A stretch of 12,718 bases of DNA from UBA6921 sp964532385 (GTDB lineage Bacteria > Pseudomonadota > Gammaproteobacteria > SG8-11). Positions 1-7,695 of the stretch are shown one piece after another. How positions within the stretch are numbered: the stretch's first letter is position 1; every line of letters starts with the position of its first letter. The DNA is taken from NCBI GenBank assembly GCA_964532385.1, contig CAZHHW010000093.1, positions 1-12,718 on the forward strand, written 5' to 3'. The translations under genes and the position numbers were made by a program. Below the pieces are notes generated by a model that saw only the letters and a list, made by a program, of their open reading frames with translations, was not told where the DNA came from and ran no database searches.

Positions 1-953
1 CCCACCTTGGGATTCATAATCACGCGCACCGGCATGCTTTCAAGTAGCGGCTGCATGCGCCCTTTGTTTTTAAAGGCGTGCATGAAGGTGCCGGCTTTGA
101 GCAGTTCGATAATCTTCGGAGCGATGCCGCCCGCAATGTACATCCCGTTAGTCGGCAGGCAGGTCAATGCAAGATTGCCGGCTTGCGCGCCATAGGCGCT
201 GCAAAAAATTTCCAGTGCTTGAGTTGCCAGGGCATCGTTATGCTCCGCGGCGAAACGGCTGATGGCCGCGGGGCCTTCGCCACCGCTCAAGGCACTTTTT
301 AATTCCGCCGATTCGGCGCGTGGATTGCGCTCGCGCAAAAACGCATAGATATTTTCAAGTCCTGGCCCCGAAACCACGCGTTCGTAGGTTACGCGGTCGT
401 AACGTGCACGCAGAAACTTGTACAACTCCAATTGAATGTCGTCGGTGGGACCAAAATCCACGTGTCCGCCTTCGGAAGGGAAAATGTCGTAACGGTCGCC
501 GGTCCACACCAAAAATCCTTCGCCCAGGCCGGTACCGGCGCCGATCACCGCACGCGGCGCGTTTGCGTGTACCGTGCCCTCCTGCAAGCTGACGAAGTCT
601 TGCTCTTCCAATCCGTCGATACCGTACCCCACCGCCTGAAAGTCGTTGATCAAGGCAATGTTGTTTATTTTCAGTTCGCGCACGCAGGCATCGGCATCGA
701 TGTGCCACGTCAGGTTGGTGGTGCGCGCCTCGCGCTGCGTCACTGGCCCGGCCACGCCGAAGCAGGCACTGGCAAGAATCAGCTCGGTGTGCGCGGTGGC
801 GCTTTTTAAAAATTCCTTTACCAGCGGCAGAAATTGCGGATAGCGACGGCTCTCGTAGCTTTTCTCGAACACCACGCGAAAAGTATTAGGAAAAATATCT
901 GCAATTTGCAGGAGTGTTTTAGTGCCGCCGATATCCCCCGCAAGTACTCTCAT
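1..953 (-). CDS. glk: Glucokinase (partial, C-terminus beyond the left edge)
   Basis: Phosphorylates cytosolic glucose with ATP to glucose-6-phosphate. I translated the minus strand from the ATG at 953-951; about 317 residues are present and the frame is still open at base 1. It starts MRVLAGDIGGTKT, giving the phosphate-binding GDIGGTKT at residues 6-13. A NDFQAVGYG segment holds the expected catalytic Asp (about D104), GAGTGLGEG lies at 138-146 and EGGH at 161-164, all typical of the bacterial Glk family (PF02685). A GC-rich TNGMYIAGGIAPK segment near the visible end also fits. The family is usually about 320 residues, so only a few are missing. A GAGG ribosome site lies about 7 bases upstream of the ATG. 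It follows pgl with a 50-base gap on the same strand, so the two are probably cotranscribed; pgl acts two steps later in the same glucose pathway. Confidence 0.93.
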   Translation of the reverse strand, partial: MRVLAGDIGGTKTLLQIADIFPNTFRVVFEKSYESRRYPQFLPLVKEFLKSATAHTELILASACFGVAGPVTQREARTTNLTWHIDADACVRELKINNIALINDFQAVGYGIDGLEEQDFVSLQEGTVHANAPRAVIGAGTGLGEGFLVWTGDRYDIFPSEGGHVDFGPTDDIQLELYKFLRARYDRVTYERVVSGPGLENIYAFLRERNPRAESAELKSALSGGEGPAAISRFAAEHNDALATQALEIFCSAYGAQAGNLALTCLPTNGMYIAGGIAPKIIELLKAGTFMHAFKNKGRMQPLLESMPVRVIMNPKV

Positions 954-1003
954 GCGCAATCCTCACTGTGAAATTATGATTGAACCGCTATCGATGCAAA
1001 CCG

Positions 1004-1774
1004 CTATAACAATGCGGCAGCAGCTTGATCCAGACGCCATTCCAAGGTGCTGCCCAGCGGCTTCACCAGTTGAACCGGCAACGCTTCGGCACCCACGGGC
1101 GCACGCAATACACGGCGTACCATCGCAGCTTTGGTTTTACCGCATGCCAGCAGCAGCACACGCCGCGCATGATTGATCACGGGAAATGTCATGCTCACAC
1201 GCCAACTGTCCAGGCGTTCCGCATACACGGGCATGACCAGCTTGCGCCGCTCACGCAACGATTCCGTGCCCGGAAATAATGAAGCCACATGGCCGTCTTC
1301 ACCCATCCCCAGCAACAGCAAATCGAACTGCGGCATGCCATTCGGTGCCAGCGGTAAAGTCATGGCCAGCATGCGCGAATAATCCATGGCCACTTTTTTC
1401 AAATCGGCGCGCTCGGCGTTAATACGAAATACTTGCGCGGGCGGGATACTTACGCGGCTCAGCAACGCTTCCTGAACCATGCGGTAATTGCTTTGTTCAT
1501 CGTCGGGCCATACCGCGCGCTCGTCGCCAAAATAGATAAATGTGCGATTCCATTCAAGACGAAATGCAAAATCCGGAGCAGCAAGGCGCTCATACAATCG
1601 CTGCGGTGTTGACCCGCCCGACAACGCAACATGAAACGCACCGCGCGAGGCAATGGCTTCGCGCGCCAATTGCATCCATTCGTGAGCCATCGCCGAACAC
1701 ACATCCGCGGGGGTCGCATAGATGCGGCCTTCCGGAATTACGCGGATCGGACTTGGATTTGAGATGCTGCTCAC
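1004..1774 (-). CDS. pgl: 6-phosphogluconolactonase
   Basis: Hydrolyses 6-phosphogluconolactone to 6-phosphogluconate in the oxidative pentose phosphate and Entner-Doudoroff routes, in the cytosol. The 256-residue product has the DevB/Pgl signature: SGGSTP at 52-57, YFGDER at 81-86 and GMGEDGHVASLFPGT at 156-170, whose Asp-Gly-His is the expected active-site segment. Length matches the family (about 230-260). The start is a GTG at 1774-1772; AAGGAG six bases upstream supports it over downstream ATGs. It ends in TAG, 50 bases before glk, and is the promoter-proximal gene of the pair. zwf, often found next to pgl, is not upstream here: a divergent Sel1-repeat gene occupies that side. Confidence 0.95.
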   Translation of the reverse strand: MSSISNPSPIRVIPEGRIYATPADVCSAMAHEWMQLAREAIASRGAFHVALSGGSTPQRLYERLAAPDFAFRLEWNRTFIYFGDERAVWPDDEQSNYRMVQEALLSRVSIPPAQVFRINAERADLKKVAMDYSRMLAMTLPLAPNGMPQFDLLLLGMGEDGHVASLFPGTESLRERRKLVMPVYAERLDSWRVSMTFPVINHARRVLLLACGKTKAAMVRRVLRAPVGAEALPVQLVKPLGSTLEWRLDQAAAALL

Positions 1775-1901
1775 ACTTTTCTCCTTATCTACACTGCGTT
1801 GCCACTTTTTTTTGGTAGTGGTTCAACGTTACGCTCACGTTTGCGAATTCGGTGCCGAATATAAAACAAAGCCCAGCTATTGCACACATGAGGAGTCCGA
1901 C

Positions 1902-2474
1902 ATGCAATATCAATATCGATTTTATCCGGTCATCTGCGCATTTCTTCTGCTGAGTCTGGCATCCACCGGTGTGCGCGCCGATCGTTATGACGACGGCATG
2001 CTCGCTTACACCGCGGGACAATACAGCATTGCTTTAGATACTTGGAAAACCATGGCAGATAGCGGCCATTCGCGCGCCCAGTTTAATCTAGCTTACATGT
2101 ATGAATTCGGAATCGCGGTAGCTGCGAATAATCAGGAGGCGGTGAAGTGGTATCAACGCTCGGCGGAACAAGGCTATGCGCGCGCGCAAAACTTCCTCGG
2201 CTGGATGTACGAGATGGGCAAGGGCGTTACGCAAGATCGCGCCGAAGCATTGAAATGGCTGCGCAAAGCGGCGGATCAGGGCAGTGATGATGCGATCGCC
2301 GACTTCCGTTTGATCAACAAACGTCACCAGCGCACGCTGGCGAACATCTATAAACAGGAATTACTCGAAGCGCTCAACAATCAAATGGAAGCCGCGCAAG
2401 AACGCTACGAACAACTCAAGCACGAGCTGCCGCATCCGCTGGGCGAACTCGAAGCAAGCAATAATATTTCATAA
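1902..2474 (+). CDS. Secreted Sel1-repeat (TPR-like) protein
   Basis: A 190-residue protein, specific role unknown. The start is the ATG at 1902, preceded by AGGAG at 1891-1895 with six bases of spacing; the open frame extends upstream to 1722 but that part overlaps pgl and has no ribosome site. Residues 1-26 form a signal peptide: a hydrophobic core ICAFLLLSLAS, then probable cleavage after VRA. Two clear Sel1 repeats follow (about 57-92 and 93-128), with the AQFNLAYMYEFG / AVKWYQRSAEQG and AQNFLGWMYEMGKGV / ALKWLRKAADQG patterns. The C-terminal 50 residues are charged and helical. Sel1 repeats form alpha-solenoids that bind proteins, so a periplasmic or envelope scaffold role is a reasonable inference. 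It is divergent from pgl and convergent with comM, so it is probably transcribed alone. Confidence 0.85.
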   Translation: MQYQYRFYPVICAFLLLSLASTGVRADRYDDGMLAYTAGQYSIALDTWKTMADSGHSRAQFNLAYMYEFGIAVAANNQEAVKWYQRSAEQGYARAQNFLGWMYEMGKGVTQDRAEALKWLRKAADQGSDDAIADFRLINKRHQRTLANIYKQELLEALNNQMEAAQERYEQLKHELPHPLGELEASNNIS

Positions 2475-2479
2475 TTATT

Positions 2480-2499
2480 TCAAACCGGACCCGGCTTGA
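2480..2499. terminator. Imperfect palindrome between convergent genes
   Basis: In the 38-base gap between the convergent ends of the Sel1 gene and comM, TCAA-A-CCGG-AC-CCGG-C-TTGA is a near-perfect palindrome with one mismatched pair. Position suggests a role in ending transcription from both sides, but the loop is very short and no T-tract follows, so a classical intrinsic terminator is not shown. Confidence 0.25.
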
Positions 2500-2512
2500 A
2501 CCTGGATCGGGC

Positions 2513-4024
2513 TTATACCGCCCGGTCCAGACGCCGATAAGAAATCGCTTCCGACAGATGTGCAATTTGAATCGACTCTGAACCCGCCAGATCCGCAATC
2601 GTCCGCGCCACTTTGAGAATACGGTGATACGCGCGCGCCGACAGACCCAGCTTTTCCATCGCTTGTTCCACCAGCAACTGCCCTTCGCGCGGCAACTTGC
2701 ACACACTTTCCACCTGACGATTATTCAGTGCGGCATTGGTTACACCGCTGCGCTGTATCTGTCTTTCTCTGGCGCTTTCTACCCGCGCACGCACCGTTAA
2801 GCTGCGTTCGGTCGGCGCATCCCCGGGTTCCGCGCGTAACGCTTCGCGCGCCACACTGGCGACTTCGATGTGCATGTCGATTCTGTCAAGCAATGGGCCG
2901 GAGATGCGGCCGCGATAGCGTTGCACTTGTTCGCCGGTGCAATGACACCTGCCGCTGGGATGTCCGAAATAACCGCAAGGACAAGGATTCATCGCGGCGA
3001 TCAACTGAAAGCGCGCCGGAAATTCCGCCTGCCGCGCCGCGCGCGAGATGGTGATCGTGCCGGACTCCAGCGGTTCGCGCAGCACTTCCAGCACGCGCCG
3101 GTCAAACTCGGGCAGCTCGTCGAGAAACATCACGCCATGATGAGCCAGGGAAATTTCACCGGGGCGCGGATTGCCGCCGCCGCCCACCAGCGCCACGCCC
3201 GACGCGGTATGGTGCGGCGTGCGGAAATTACGTTTGCGCCAGCGCGCTGGTGTAAAACCCTGATCGCTGATCGATGCGATGACCGCGGCTTCAAGTGCTT
3301 CTTGATCTGTCATGCCCGGGAGTATTCCCGGCAGACGGCTGGCGAGCATGCTTTTACCGGTGCCGGGCGGGCCGACCATCAACAGGCTATGTCCGCCCGC
3401 GGCGGCGATTTCCAATGCACGCTTCGCATGCTGCTGGCCACGCACGTCGGCGAGATCGTGTTCGAGCCGGTCTTCTCCGGCAGTGACCGGTGGCGCCGCC
3501 GCAGTGAGAGTTTTTCGCCCGCAAATATGCGCGCACACATCCAGTAAAGTCCTGGCACCCAAGACCCGCATGCCACTCACCAATGTCGCCTCGGCGACAT
3601 TGGCTTCCGGTACGATCAGGGTGCGCCCGGCGGCGCGCGTTTGCAGTGCCACCGGCAACACACCGCGCACGGCGCGTAATTCGCCGCTGAGCGCCAGCTC
3701 GCCCACAAATTCATACTCGGCCAAAACATTGCCCGGCAGTTGTCCCGCCGCCGCCAACACGCCCAACGCGATGGGCAAGTCAAAACGCCCGCCCTCTTTG
3801 GGCAAATCGGCGGGGGCCAGATTGATGGTGATGCGGCGGGTAAAAAAATCGAACTGCGAATTGATGATGGCACCACGTACCCGGTCTTTACTTTCTTTAA
3901 CCGCGGTTTCCGGCAACCCCACAATCGAGAAATTCGGTAATCCGTTGGACAAATGCGCTTCGACCGTAACCAAAGGCGCCTGCACTCCCACCAACGCCCG
4001 GCTGAACACAATCGCCAACGACAT
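2513..4024 (-). CDS. comM: ComM/YifB family AAA+ ATPase (Mg-chelatase-like)
   Basis: A 503-residue AAA+ protein of the YifB/ComM family. In studied naturally transformable relatives, ComM is a hexameric helicase that promotes branch migration during integration of incoming DNA. Domain order is typical: an N-terminal Lon-protease-like fold (about 1-170, with VGLPETAVKESKDRVR and the APADLPKEGGRFDLPIA segment), Walker A GPPGTGKS at 218-225, Walker B VMFLDELPEF at 298-307, a cysteine-rich MNPCPCGYFG...CHC segment at about 345-362 that may bind metal, an arginine-rich RGRISGPLLDRID at 371-383, and the C-terminal Mg-chelatase domain. Length is normal and no frame break is seen. The ATG at 4024 lies 5 bases after the ubiK stop, so the two are very likely one operon; an AAAGG ribosome site precedes it. 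An intact comM suggests, but does not prove, that the host can be transformed. Confidence 0.95.
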   Translation of the reverse strand: MSLAIVFSRALVGVQAPLVTVEAHLSNGLPNFSIVGLPETAVKESKDRVRGAIINSQFDFFTRRITINLAPADLPKEGGRFDLPIALGVLAAAGQLPGNVLAEYEFVGELALSGELRAVRGVLPVALQTRAAGRTLIVPEANVAEATLVSGMRVLGARTLLDVCAHICGRKTLTAAAPPVTAGEDRLEHDLADVRGQQHAKRALEIAAAGGHSLLMVGPPGTGKSMLASRLPGILPGMTDQEALEAAVIASISDQGFTPARWRKRNFRTPHHTASGVALVGGGGNPRPGEISLAHHGVMFLDELPEFDRRVLEVLREPLESGTITISRAARQAEFPARFQLIAAMNPCPCGYFGHPSGRCHCTGEQVQRYRGRISGPLLDRIDMHIEVASVAREALRAEPGDAPTERSLTVRARVESARERQIQRSGVTNAALNNRQVESVCKLPREGQLLVEQAMEKLGLSARAYHRILKVARTIADLAGSESIQIAHLSEAISYRRLDRAV

Positions 4025-4029
4025 GCGAA

Positions 4030-4275
4030 TTAACCTTTGTTTGCGGCTTCCAATGCGGCGACCTGTTTTTCCAGGCTTTCGAGTTTAGCGCGTGTGCGCG
4101 CCAGCACGGCGCTCTGCACATCGAATTCCTCGCGTGTGACCAGATCCATTTTGGCAAAGCCCGTATGCAGCGCGCTGCGGAAATTTTTTTCCACATCGGC
4201 ACGCAATTCACGCACGCCGCCGGGGAGCGCTTCGAACAGTTTGCGCGCCAATTCATCAAGTTTTCCGGTATTCAT
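4030..4275 (-). CDS. ubiK: Ubiquinone biosynthesis accessory factor UbiK (BMFP/YqiC family)
   Basis: An 81-residue protein starting MNTGKLDELARKL. UbiK forms a trimeric coiled coil that helps the Ubi enzyme complex (with UbiJ) in aerobic ubiquinone synthesis. Evidence is the family hallmark near the C-terminus, with LVTREEFDVQSAVLARTR and KLESLEKQVAALEAA, a heptad-rich coiled coil. The N-terminal helix LFEALPGGVRELRADVEKN is also typical. I chose the ATG at 4275-4273 because GGAG lies about 9 bases upstream and the length then matches the family (80-95 residues); an in-frame extension upstream reaches into the glnK regulatory region and looks non-coding. Five bases separate its stop from comM. 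The same ubiK-comM / glnK-amtB neighbourhood is known from Pseudomonas. Confidence 0.92.
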   Translation of the reverse strand: MNTGKLDELARKLFEALPGGVRELRADVEKNFRSALHTGFAKMDLVTREEFDVQSAVLARTRAKLESLEKQVAALEAANKG

Positions 4276-4347
4276 GAGATTTACTCCAAGCTTGGAATCA
4301 GTGTGCGAAATTGTAGCATCCCCGCTTGTTTGCCTGCGGCGCATTGC

Positions 4348-4364
4348 CGCACTAAGAAAGTGCA
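4348..4364. promoter_or_regulatory. Probable NtrC-binding site (enhancer) for glnK-amtB
   Basis: The sequence CGCACTAAGAAAGTGCA contains GCAC-N7-GTGC, the dyad recognised by NtrC, with an A/T-rich centre as in strong sites. It lies about 100 bases upstream of the -24 element of the sigma-54 promoter at 4461, the usual distance for an enhancer. A lone GGTGCA half site at 4390-4395 may be a weak second site. Inference from consensus only. Confidence 0.65.
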
Positions 4365-4460
4365 TCGTGCTGTGAAGCGCTTCCATCGTGGTGCATGAGG
4401 CGCTTGCTCCAGTTCTTTAAAAATTGCTTAAGCCCCTAATCTTTAATAGAAAACAAGGTA

Positions 4461-4476
4461 TGGCACAGGCGCTGCA
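4461..4476 (+). promoter_or_regulatory. Sigma-54 promoter of glnK-amtB
   Basis: TGGCACAGGCGCTGCA matches the sigma-54 consensus (TGGCAC-N5-TTGCA) at every conserved position except C for T in the -12 element; the GG and GC dinucleotides have the required 10-base spacing. Transcription would begin near 4487, giving a leader of about 85 bases before glnK. Together with the upstream NtrC-type dyad this indicates induction under nitrogen limitation. Confidence 0.8.
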
Positions 4477-4511
4477 AAATCGCCCGCAAGTCGTTTCTCA
4501 ATTGGGTAACG

Positions 4512-4533
4512 CAAGGGTGCCGGCCACGGCCCT
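4512..4533 (+). other. Possible stem-loop in the glnK leader
   Basis: AAGGG and CCG pair with CGG and CCCTT around a GCCA loop, with a two-base bulge on the left arm. It would lie in the untranslated leader about 20 bases before the ribosome site. No known riboswitch class is recognised, so a regulatory role is only a possibility. Confidence 0.25.
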
Positions 4534-4570
4534 TACAAACCGGGTTTATTAATGAGGAGGGTAATCTGCG

Positions 4571-4909
4571 ATGAAACTCATCTCAGCGATCATCAAGCCA
4601 TTCAAACTCGACGACGTGCGGGAAGCGCTGTCGGAGATCGGCGTACAAGGCATGACGGTGACCGAAGTCAAAGGCTTTGGCCGTCAGAAAGGCCACACCG
4701 AATTGTATCGCGGTGCGGAATATGTCGTGGATTTTTTGCCCAAGGTCAAACTCGATGTCGCCGTGCGCGAAGATCAGGTTGATCAAATTGTCGAAGCGAT
4801 CAGCAAAGCCGCCAAAACCGGCAAGATCGGCGACGGCAAAATTTTTGTCTACAACGTCGACCAAGTCATCCGCATTCGTACCGGCGAGTCCGGTCCGGAA
4901 GCGCTGTAA
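4571..4909 (+). CDS. glnK: Nitrogen regulatory protein P-II (GlnK)
   Basis: A 112-residue P-II signal protein, the standard length. It forms a cytosolic trimer that senses ATP/ADP and 2-oxoglutarate; it is uridylylated by GlnD and blocks the AmtB channel when nitrogen is plentiful. It starts MKLISAIIKPFKLDDVREAL; the T-loop GFGRQKGHTELYRGAEY carries the uridylylation Tyr51 (and Tyr46). The C-terminal KIGDGKIFVYNVDQVIRIRTGESGPEAL is the second PII signature with the nucleotide-contacting residues. The ATG has GAGGAGG about 10 bases upstream. It precedes amtB by 20 bases, the conserved glnK-amtB operon, and that linkage and the sigma-54 promoter favour GlnK over GlnB. Confidence 0.97.
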   Translation: MKLISAIIKPFKLDDVREALSEIGVQGMTVTEVKGFGRQKGHTELYRGAEYVVDFLPKVKLDVAVREDQVDQIVEAISKAAKTGKIGDGKIFVYNVDQVIRIRTGESGPEAL

Positions 4910-4929
4910 CCCAACCAGGAGAATCGTTC

Positions 4930-6333
4930 ATGCGTTACTTTCGATTACACAGTTTTCTGTCTGTTGTTGTCCTTGCGCTATGCGCGTGGTTTGCACCCGG
5001 CAGCTATGCCGATGAGACCGCGGCTCCGGCAGCCACAACGGCAGCTGAAGCACCGGCGCCCGCGGCCGCGCCTGAAGCCGCAAAACCTACGCTGAACTCG
5101 GGCGACACGGCGTGGATGCTCACCGCCACCGCGTTGGTGTTGTTCATGACCATTCCCGGATTGGCGCTGTTTTATGGCGGCATGGTGCGCTCGAAAAACG
5201 TGCTATCGATCTTAATGCAATGTTTCGCCATCACCGCGCTGGTCACGGTATTGTGGGCTCTGTTTGTTTACAGCATGGCCTTCGATACCACCGGTATGGC
5301 GAAAGGCACCACCAACATAAACTCGTTTATCGGCGGCCTCAGTAAAGCCTTCCTGCATGGCGTGGGTCGTGACAGTTTAGTTCTCAACATTCCTGAAACC
5401 GTATTCATGACCTTCCAGATGACCTTCGCTATCATCACCCCCGCGCTGATCGTCGGCGCGTTTGCCGAGCGCATGAAATTCTCCGCCATGATGTGGTTCA
5501 TGGGCGCCTGGTTGATCGTAGTGTATGCGCCCATCGCGCACATGGTCTGGAGCGGCGACGGCGGCTTGATGTGGGACTGGGGCGTGCTCGACTTCGCGGG
5601 CGGCACCGTCGTGCATATCAACGCCGGTATCGCAGGGCTGGTCGCGGCCCTGGTGCTGGGCAAGCGCAAAGGTTTCCCCACCACCGCAATGCCTCCGCAT
5701 AATGTGACCTTGACGCTGATTGGCGCCGCCATGCTGTGGGTCGGCTGGTTCGGTTTCAACGCCGGGAGCGCCGTTGCCGCCAATGGCGCGGCAGGCATGG
5801 CCATGGCGGTCACGCAGATCGCCACGGCGGCTGCGGCCTTGGCATGGATGTTCAGCGAATGGCTGCTGCATGGCAAACCCAGCGTGTTGGGTATCGCCTC
5901 GGGCGCGGTCGCCGGCTTGGTCGCCATTACCCCGGCTTCCGGTACCGCCGGCCCGATGGGCGCCTTGATCATTGGTCTGGCCGCGGGCGTCGGTTGCTTC
6001 CTGGCTTCTTCCAAATTGAAACGCGCCATGGGTTACGACGATTCATTGGACGTGTTCGGCGTGCATGCCGTCGGCGGCATCATCGGCGCCCTGCTCACCG
6101 GCGTGTTTGCCGACGCGGCACTGGGCGGTGCGGGTCTGGCGGAAGGCGTTCATATCGGTGGCCAGGTCATGACACAATTCAAGGCCGTCATGGTGACCGT
6201 GATTTATACCGGCATCGCGACCTTCATCATCCTCAAGATCGTGGATGCACTGGTCGGTTTGCGCGTCACGGAAGAACAGGAAACAGAAGGCCTGGATCTC
6301 GCGTCGCACAACGAACGCGGTTACAGCTTGTAA
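4930..6333 (+). CDS. amtB: Ammonium transporter AmtB
   Basis: A 467-residue inner-membrane ammonium channel of the Amt/MEP/Rh family. A signal peptide (1-27, ending PGSYA) is followed by an Ala/Pro-rich linker of about 25 residues, then 11 predicted membrane segments beginning at LNSGDTAWMLTATALVLFMTIPGLALFYGG. The conserved twin histidines of the pore are H229 (GGTVVHINAGIAGL) and H379 (DVFGVHAVGGIIG). The signature stretches FAERMKFSAMMWF and WVGWFGFNAGSA are intact. The start ATG at 4930 has AGGAG about 8 bases upstream. It is cotranscribed with glnK, whose T-loop plugs the channel. A strong terminator follows 20 bases after the stop. The Ala/Pro-rich linker is longer than in E. coli but is common in proteobacterial homologues. 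Confidence 0.97.
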   Translation: MRYFRLHSFLSVVVLALCAWFAPGSYADETAAPAATTAAEAPAPAAAPEAAKPTLNSGDTAWMLTATALVLFMTIPGLALFYGGMVRSKNVLSILMQCFAITALVTVLWALFVYSMAFDTTGMAKGTTNINSFIGGLSKAFLHGVGRDSLVLNIPETVFMTFQMTFAIITPALIVGAFAERMKFSAMMWFMGAWLIVVYAPIAHMVWSGDGGLMWDWGVLDFAGGTVVHINAGIAGLVAALVLGKRKGFPTTAMPPHNVTLTLIGAAMLWVGWFGFNAGSAVAANGAAGMAMAVTQIATAAAALAWMFSEWLLHGKPSVLGIASGAVAGLVAITPASGTAGPMGALIIGLAAGVGCFLASSKLKRAMGYDDSLDVFGVHAVGGIIGALLTGVFADAALGGAGLAEGVHIGGQVMTQFKAVMVTVIYTGIATFIILKIVDALVGLRVTEEQETEGLDLASHNERGYSL

Positions 6334-6352
6334 GCAGCATTCGCATACAAAG

Positions 6353-6380
6353 AAAAAGGGCGCAGGATGCGCCCTTTTTT
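6353..6380. terminator. Intrinsic terminator after amtB
   Basis: GGGCGCA-GGA-TGCGCCC is a perfect 7-bp stem (6358-6374), flanked by an A-run on the left and six T on the right. This is a classical rho-independent terminator for the plus strand, and the A-run lets it also work on the minus strand. Confidence 0.9.
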
Positions 6381-6458
6381 CTGCCCGGAAAAAAATCGCC
6401 GGAGAAACGCCGGTTAATTCATTAAAGACCTCTCTTTCTCTTTTGCTCTCCCGGGAGC

Positions 6459-6498
6459 GTGGGCATTTTGCCCACAAAACAGCGAGCGGGACGCTCGC
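6459..6498. repeat. Two adjacent GC-rich hairpins
   Basis: GTGGGC-ATTTT-GCCCAC (6459-6475) and GCGAGCG-GGA-CGCTCGC (6482-6498) are both perfect stems, seven bases apart. They lie downstream of the minus-strand CDGSH gene and beyond the amtB terminator. They resemble dispersed intergenic palindromes; a terminator role for the CDGSH gene is possible, though no good T-tract is present. Confidence 0.5.
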
Positions 6499-6530
6499 GT
6501 TCCCAGGAAAAACAATCCGTCGGGGTTTCC

Positions 6531-6767
6531 CTAAAGCTTGTTATGCGTTCCATCACAGCGGGGCTTGTTGCCGCTGCGCTTGCAACCGCACAACGCCAGC
6601 TTGGTTTTTTCGGTCAGCTCGAACGGCACCGGGCTGAACTCACCACCCTTGTGCGAACCGTCGCAAAACGGCTGTTTAGCGGATTTGCCGCACGCACACC
6701 ACCAATACTTGCCCGCTTCGAGCTCGACAATATACGGAGATTTCTGTGCCATTACGGGATCGGCCAT
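6531..6767 (-). CDS. CDGSH-type iron-sulfur protein
   Basis: A 78-residue soluble protein with two CDGSH zinc-finger-like motifs: C24-x-C26 with CDGSH (35-39), and C60-x-C62 with CDGTH (71-75). Each CxC...C...H set is expected to bind a [2Fe-2S] cluster through three Cys and one His, as in mitoNEET-family proteins. Two motifs in one short chain are typical of many bacterial members. The role is probably redox or iron-sulfur transfer, but no partner is visible. The start is the ATG at 6767 with GAGG about 9 bases upstream; it ends TAG at 6531. It is divergent from the DUF4124 gene, with a palindrome between them. Confidence 0.92.
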   Translation of the reverse strand: MADPVMAQKSPYIVELEAGKYWWCACGKSAKQPFCDGSHKGGEFSPVPFELTEKTKLALCGCKRSGNKPRCDGTHNKL

Positions 6768-6799
6768 GATTATATTCCTCAGTAAATTATGTGACGGAC

Positions 6800-6817
6800 T
6801 TAACTCGCGCGAGTTAA
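6800..6817. promoter_or_regulatory. Perfect 18-bp palindrome, possible operator
   Basis: TTAACTCGCGCGAGTTAA is a perfect palindrome in the 140-base gap between the divergent CDGSH and DUF4124 genes. Its length and symmetry suit a dimeric repressor. No regulator gene is adjacent and I do not recognise the motif as a named operator. Confidence 0.45.
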
Positions 6818-6907
6818 CACTACACTCAATCTAGGACGGTGGCTTCAGTTTTGCCGCGCCGGACCGATGCTTACCAGATGAGAAGTACACGATTTGCGGA
6901 GATCAAC

Positions 6908-7375
6908 ATGCGTTACATCATTCTTGCGTTAGGATTGGTCGCCAGCGGCATGCTGGCGGTGAGCAACGCCGACGAAGTTTACAAGTGGACCGATAAAAAA
7001 GGCGCGGTGCATTACGGCGAATTCCCGCCCGGCAGCGGACCGTCCAAAACCATTCAAACTCCGGCCGCGCCCCAGCCTGCGGCAGACGCCGATACTCCGA
7101 CTGACGACGCACCGGGCGACAAACAAAAACAAGCCCTGGAAGGCATGAGCGAAGATCGCATCAAGAAAAAAGAAGCCAAGGAAAAAGCCAACAAAGAAAA
7201 ACTCGAAGCCACCAAGCGTTGCAACACCGCGAAAGGAAATCTGGCGATTTTTGAAGACGGCGGACGCATACAACAAGCCGGCCCCGACGGCAAATTGCAT
7301 GTGCTGACCGACGCGGAAATCAAAACCGGGCTTGCGGATGCGCGCAAGACGGTGGAGAAGCTGTGCAAGAAATAA
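6908..7375 (+). CDS. Secreted DUF4124-domain protein
   Basis: A 155-residue exported protein of unknown role. The ATG at 6908 (MRYIILALGLVASG) follows a GGAG site, and it starts a good signal peptide cut after VSNA (about residue 21); the open frame extends upstream to 6839 but without a ribosome site. The mature N-terminus DEVYKWTDKKGAVHYGEFPP is the DUF4124 domain: the VYKW-D--G-VHY pattern is its hallmark. Next come a Pro/Ala-rich linker, then a Lys/Glu-rich helical segment (about 75-100), then a C-terminal part with two cysteines. DUF4124 proteins are widespread in the periplasm of proteobacteria; none of the neighbouring genes suggests a pathway. Confidence 0.85.
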   Translation: MRYIILALGLVASGMLAVSNADEVYKWTDKKGAVHYGEFPPGSGPSKTIQTPAAPQPAADADTPTDDAPGDKQKQALEGMSEDRIKKKEAKEKANKEKLEATKRCNTAKGNLAIFEDGGRIQQAGPDGKLHVLTDAEIKTGLADARKTVEKLCKK

Positions 7376-7418
7376 TTGCTGCGGTGAGCTGAGTTAAGCG
7401 TCAAGGTAGATCACAGCA

Positions 7419-7663
7419 ACCACCCCGTCCGCTACGCGTCCACCCCTCCTTGAACAAAGGAGGGGAGAACACAGTTTACTCCCCTCCTCATTTTCGAGGC
7501 CGCTCTCGCGCATCTCGGCAACTGCTCCTGCGTTGCTCTACCTTCCGCCATCCATGGCGGTCGCCTTCGGGGCACCCCTCCTCGAAAATGAGGAGGGGTG
7601 AAACACATTTGAACTCCCCTCCTCATTTTCGAGGAGGGGTGGACGCGCAGCGGACGGGGTGGT
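7419..7663. repeat. Palindromic MITE-like repeat, copy 1
   Basis: A 245-base element with 32-bp terminal inverted repeats (7419-7450 and 7632-7663) that match at 31 of 32 positions. Inside are further hairpins built on CCCCTCCT...AGGAGGGG: 7443-7465, 7575-7598 and 7616-7639. A related copy lies at 10566-10745. It has no plausible coding content: the open frames across it are Pro/Arg-rich translations of the repeat. It sits downstream of both the DUF4124 gene and speE, so it could also serve as a terminator. It looks like a non-autonomous mobile or REP-like element; no transposase is in view. Confidence 0.8.
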
Positions 7664-7695
7664 CCTGTCTGCACGTACCGGCCCAATTAAAACCT

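Noticed and set aside
1799..1828. Possible hairpin in the pgl / Sel1 intergenic region (GTTGCCACT against AGTGGTTCAAC)
   Set aside because: Short, bulged stem around a T-run; it cannot be assigned as a terminator or operator with any confidence.
5268..6029. Long 253-residue minus-strand open frame opposite amtB
   Set aside because: Antisense shadow of the GC-rich amtB coding region; composition is low-complexity and no domain is visible.
7432..7686. Open frames across the repeat element (for example an 84-residue Pro/Arg-rich one)
   Set aside because: They are translations of the palindromic repeat arms, appear on both strands, and lack ribosome sites.
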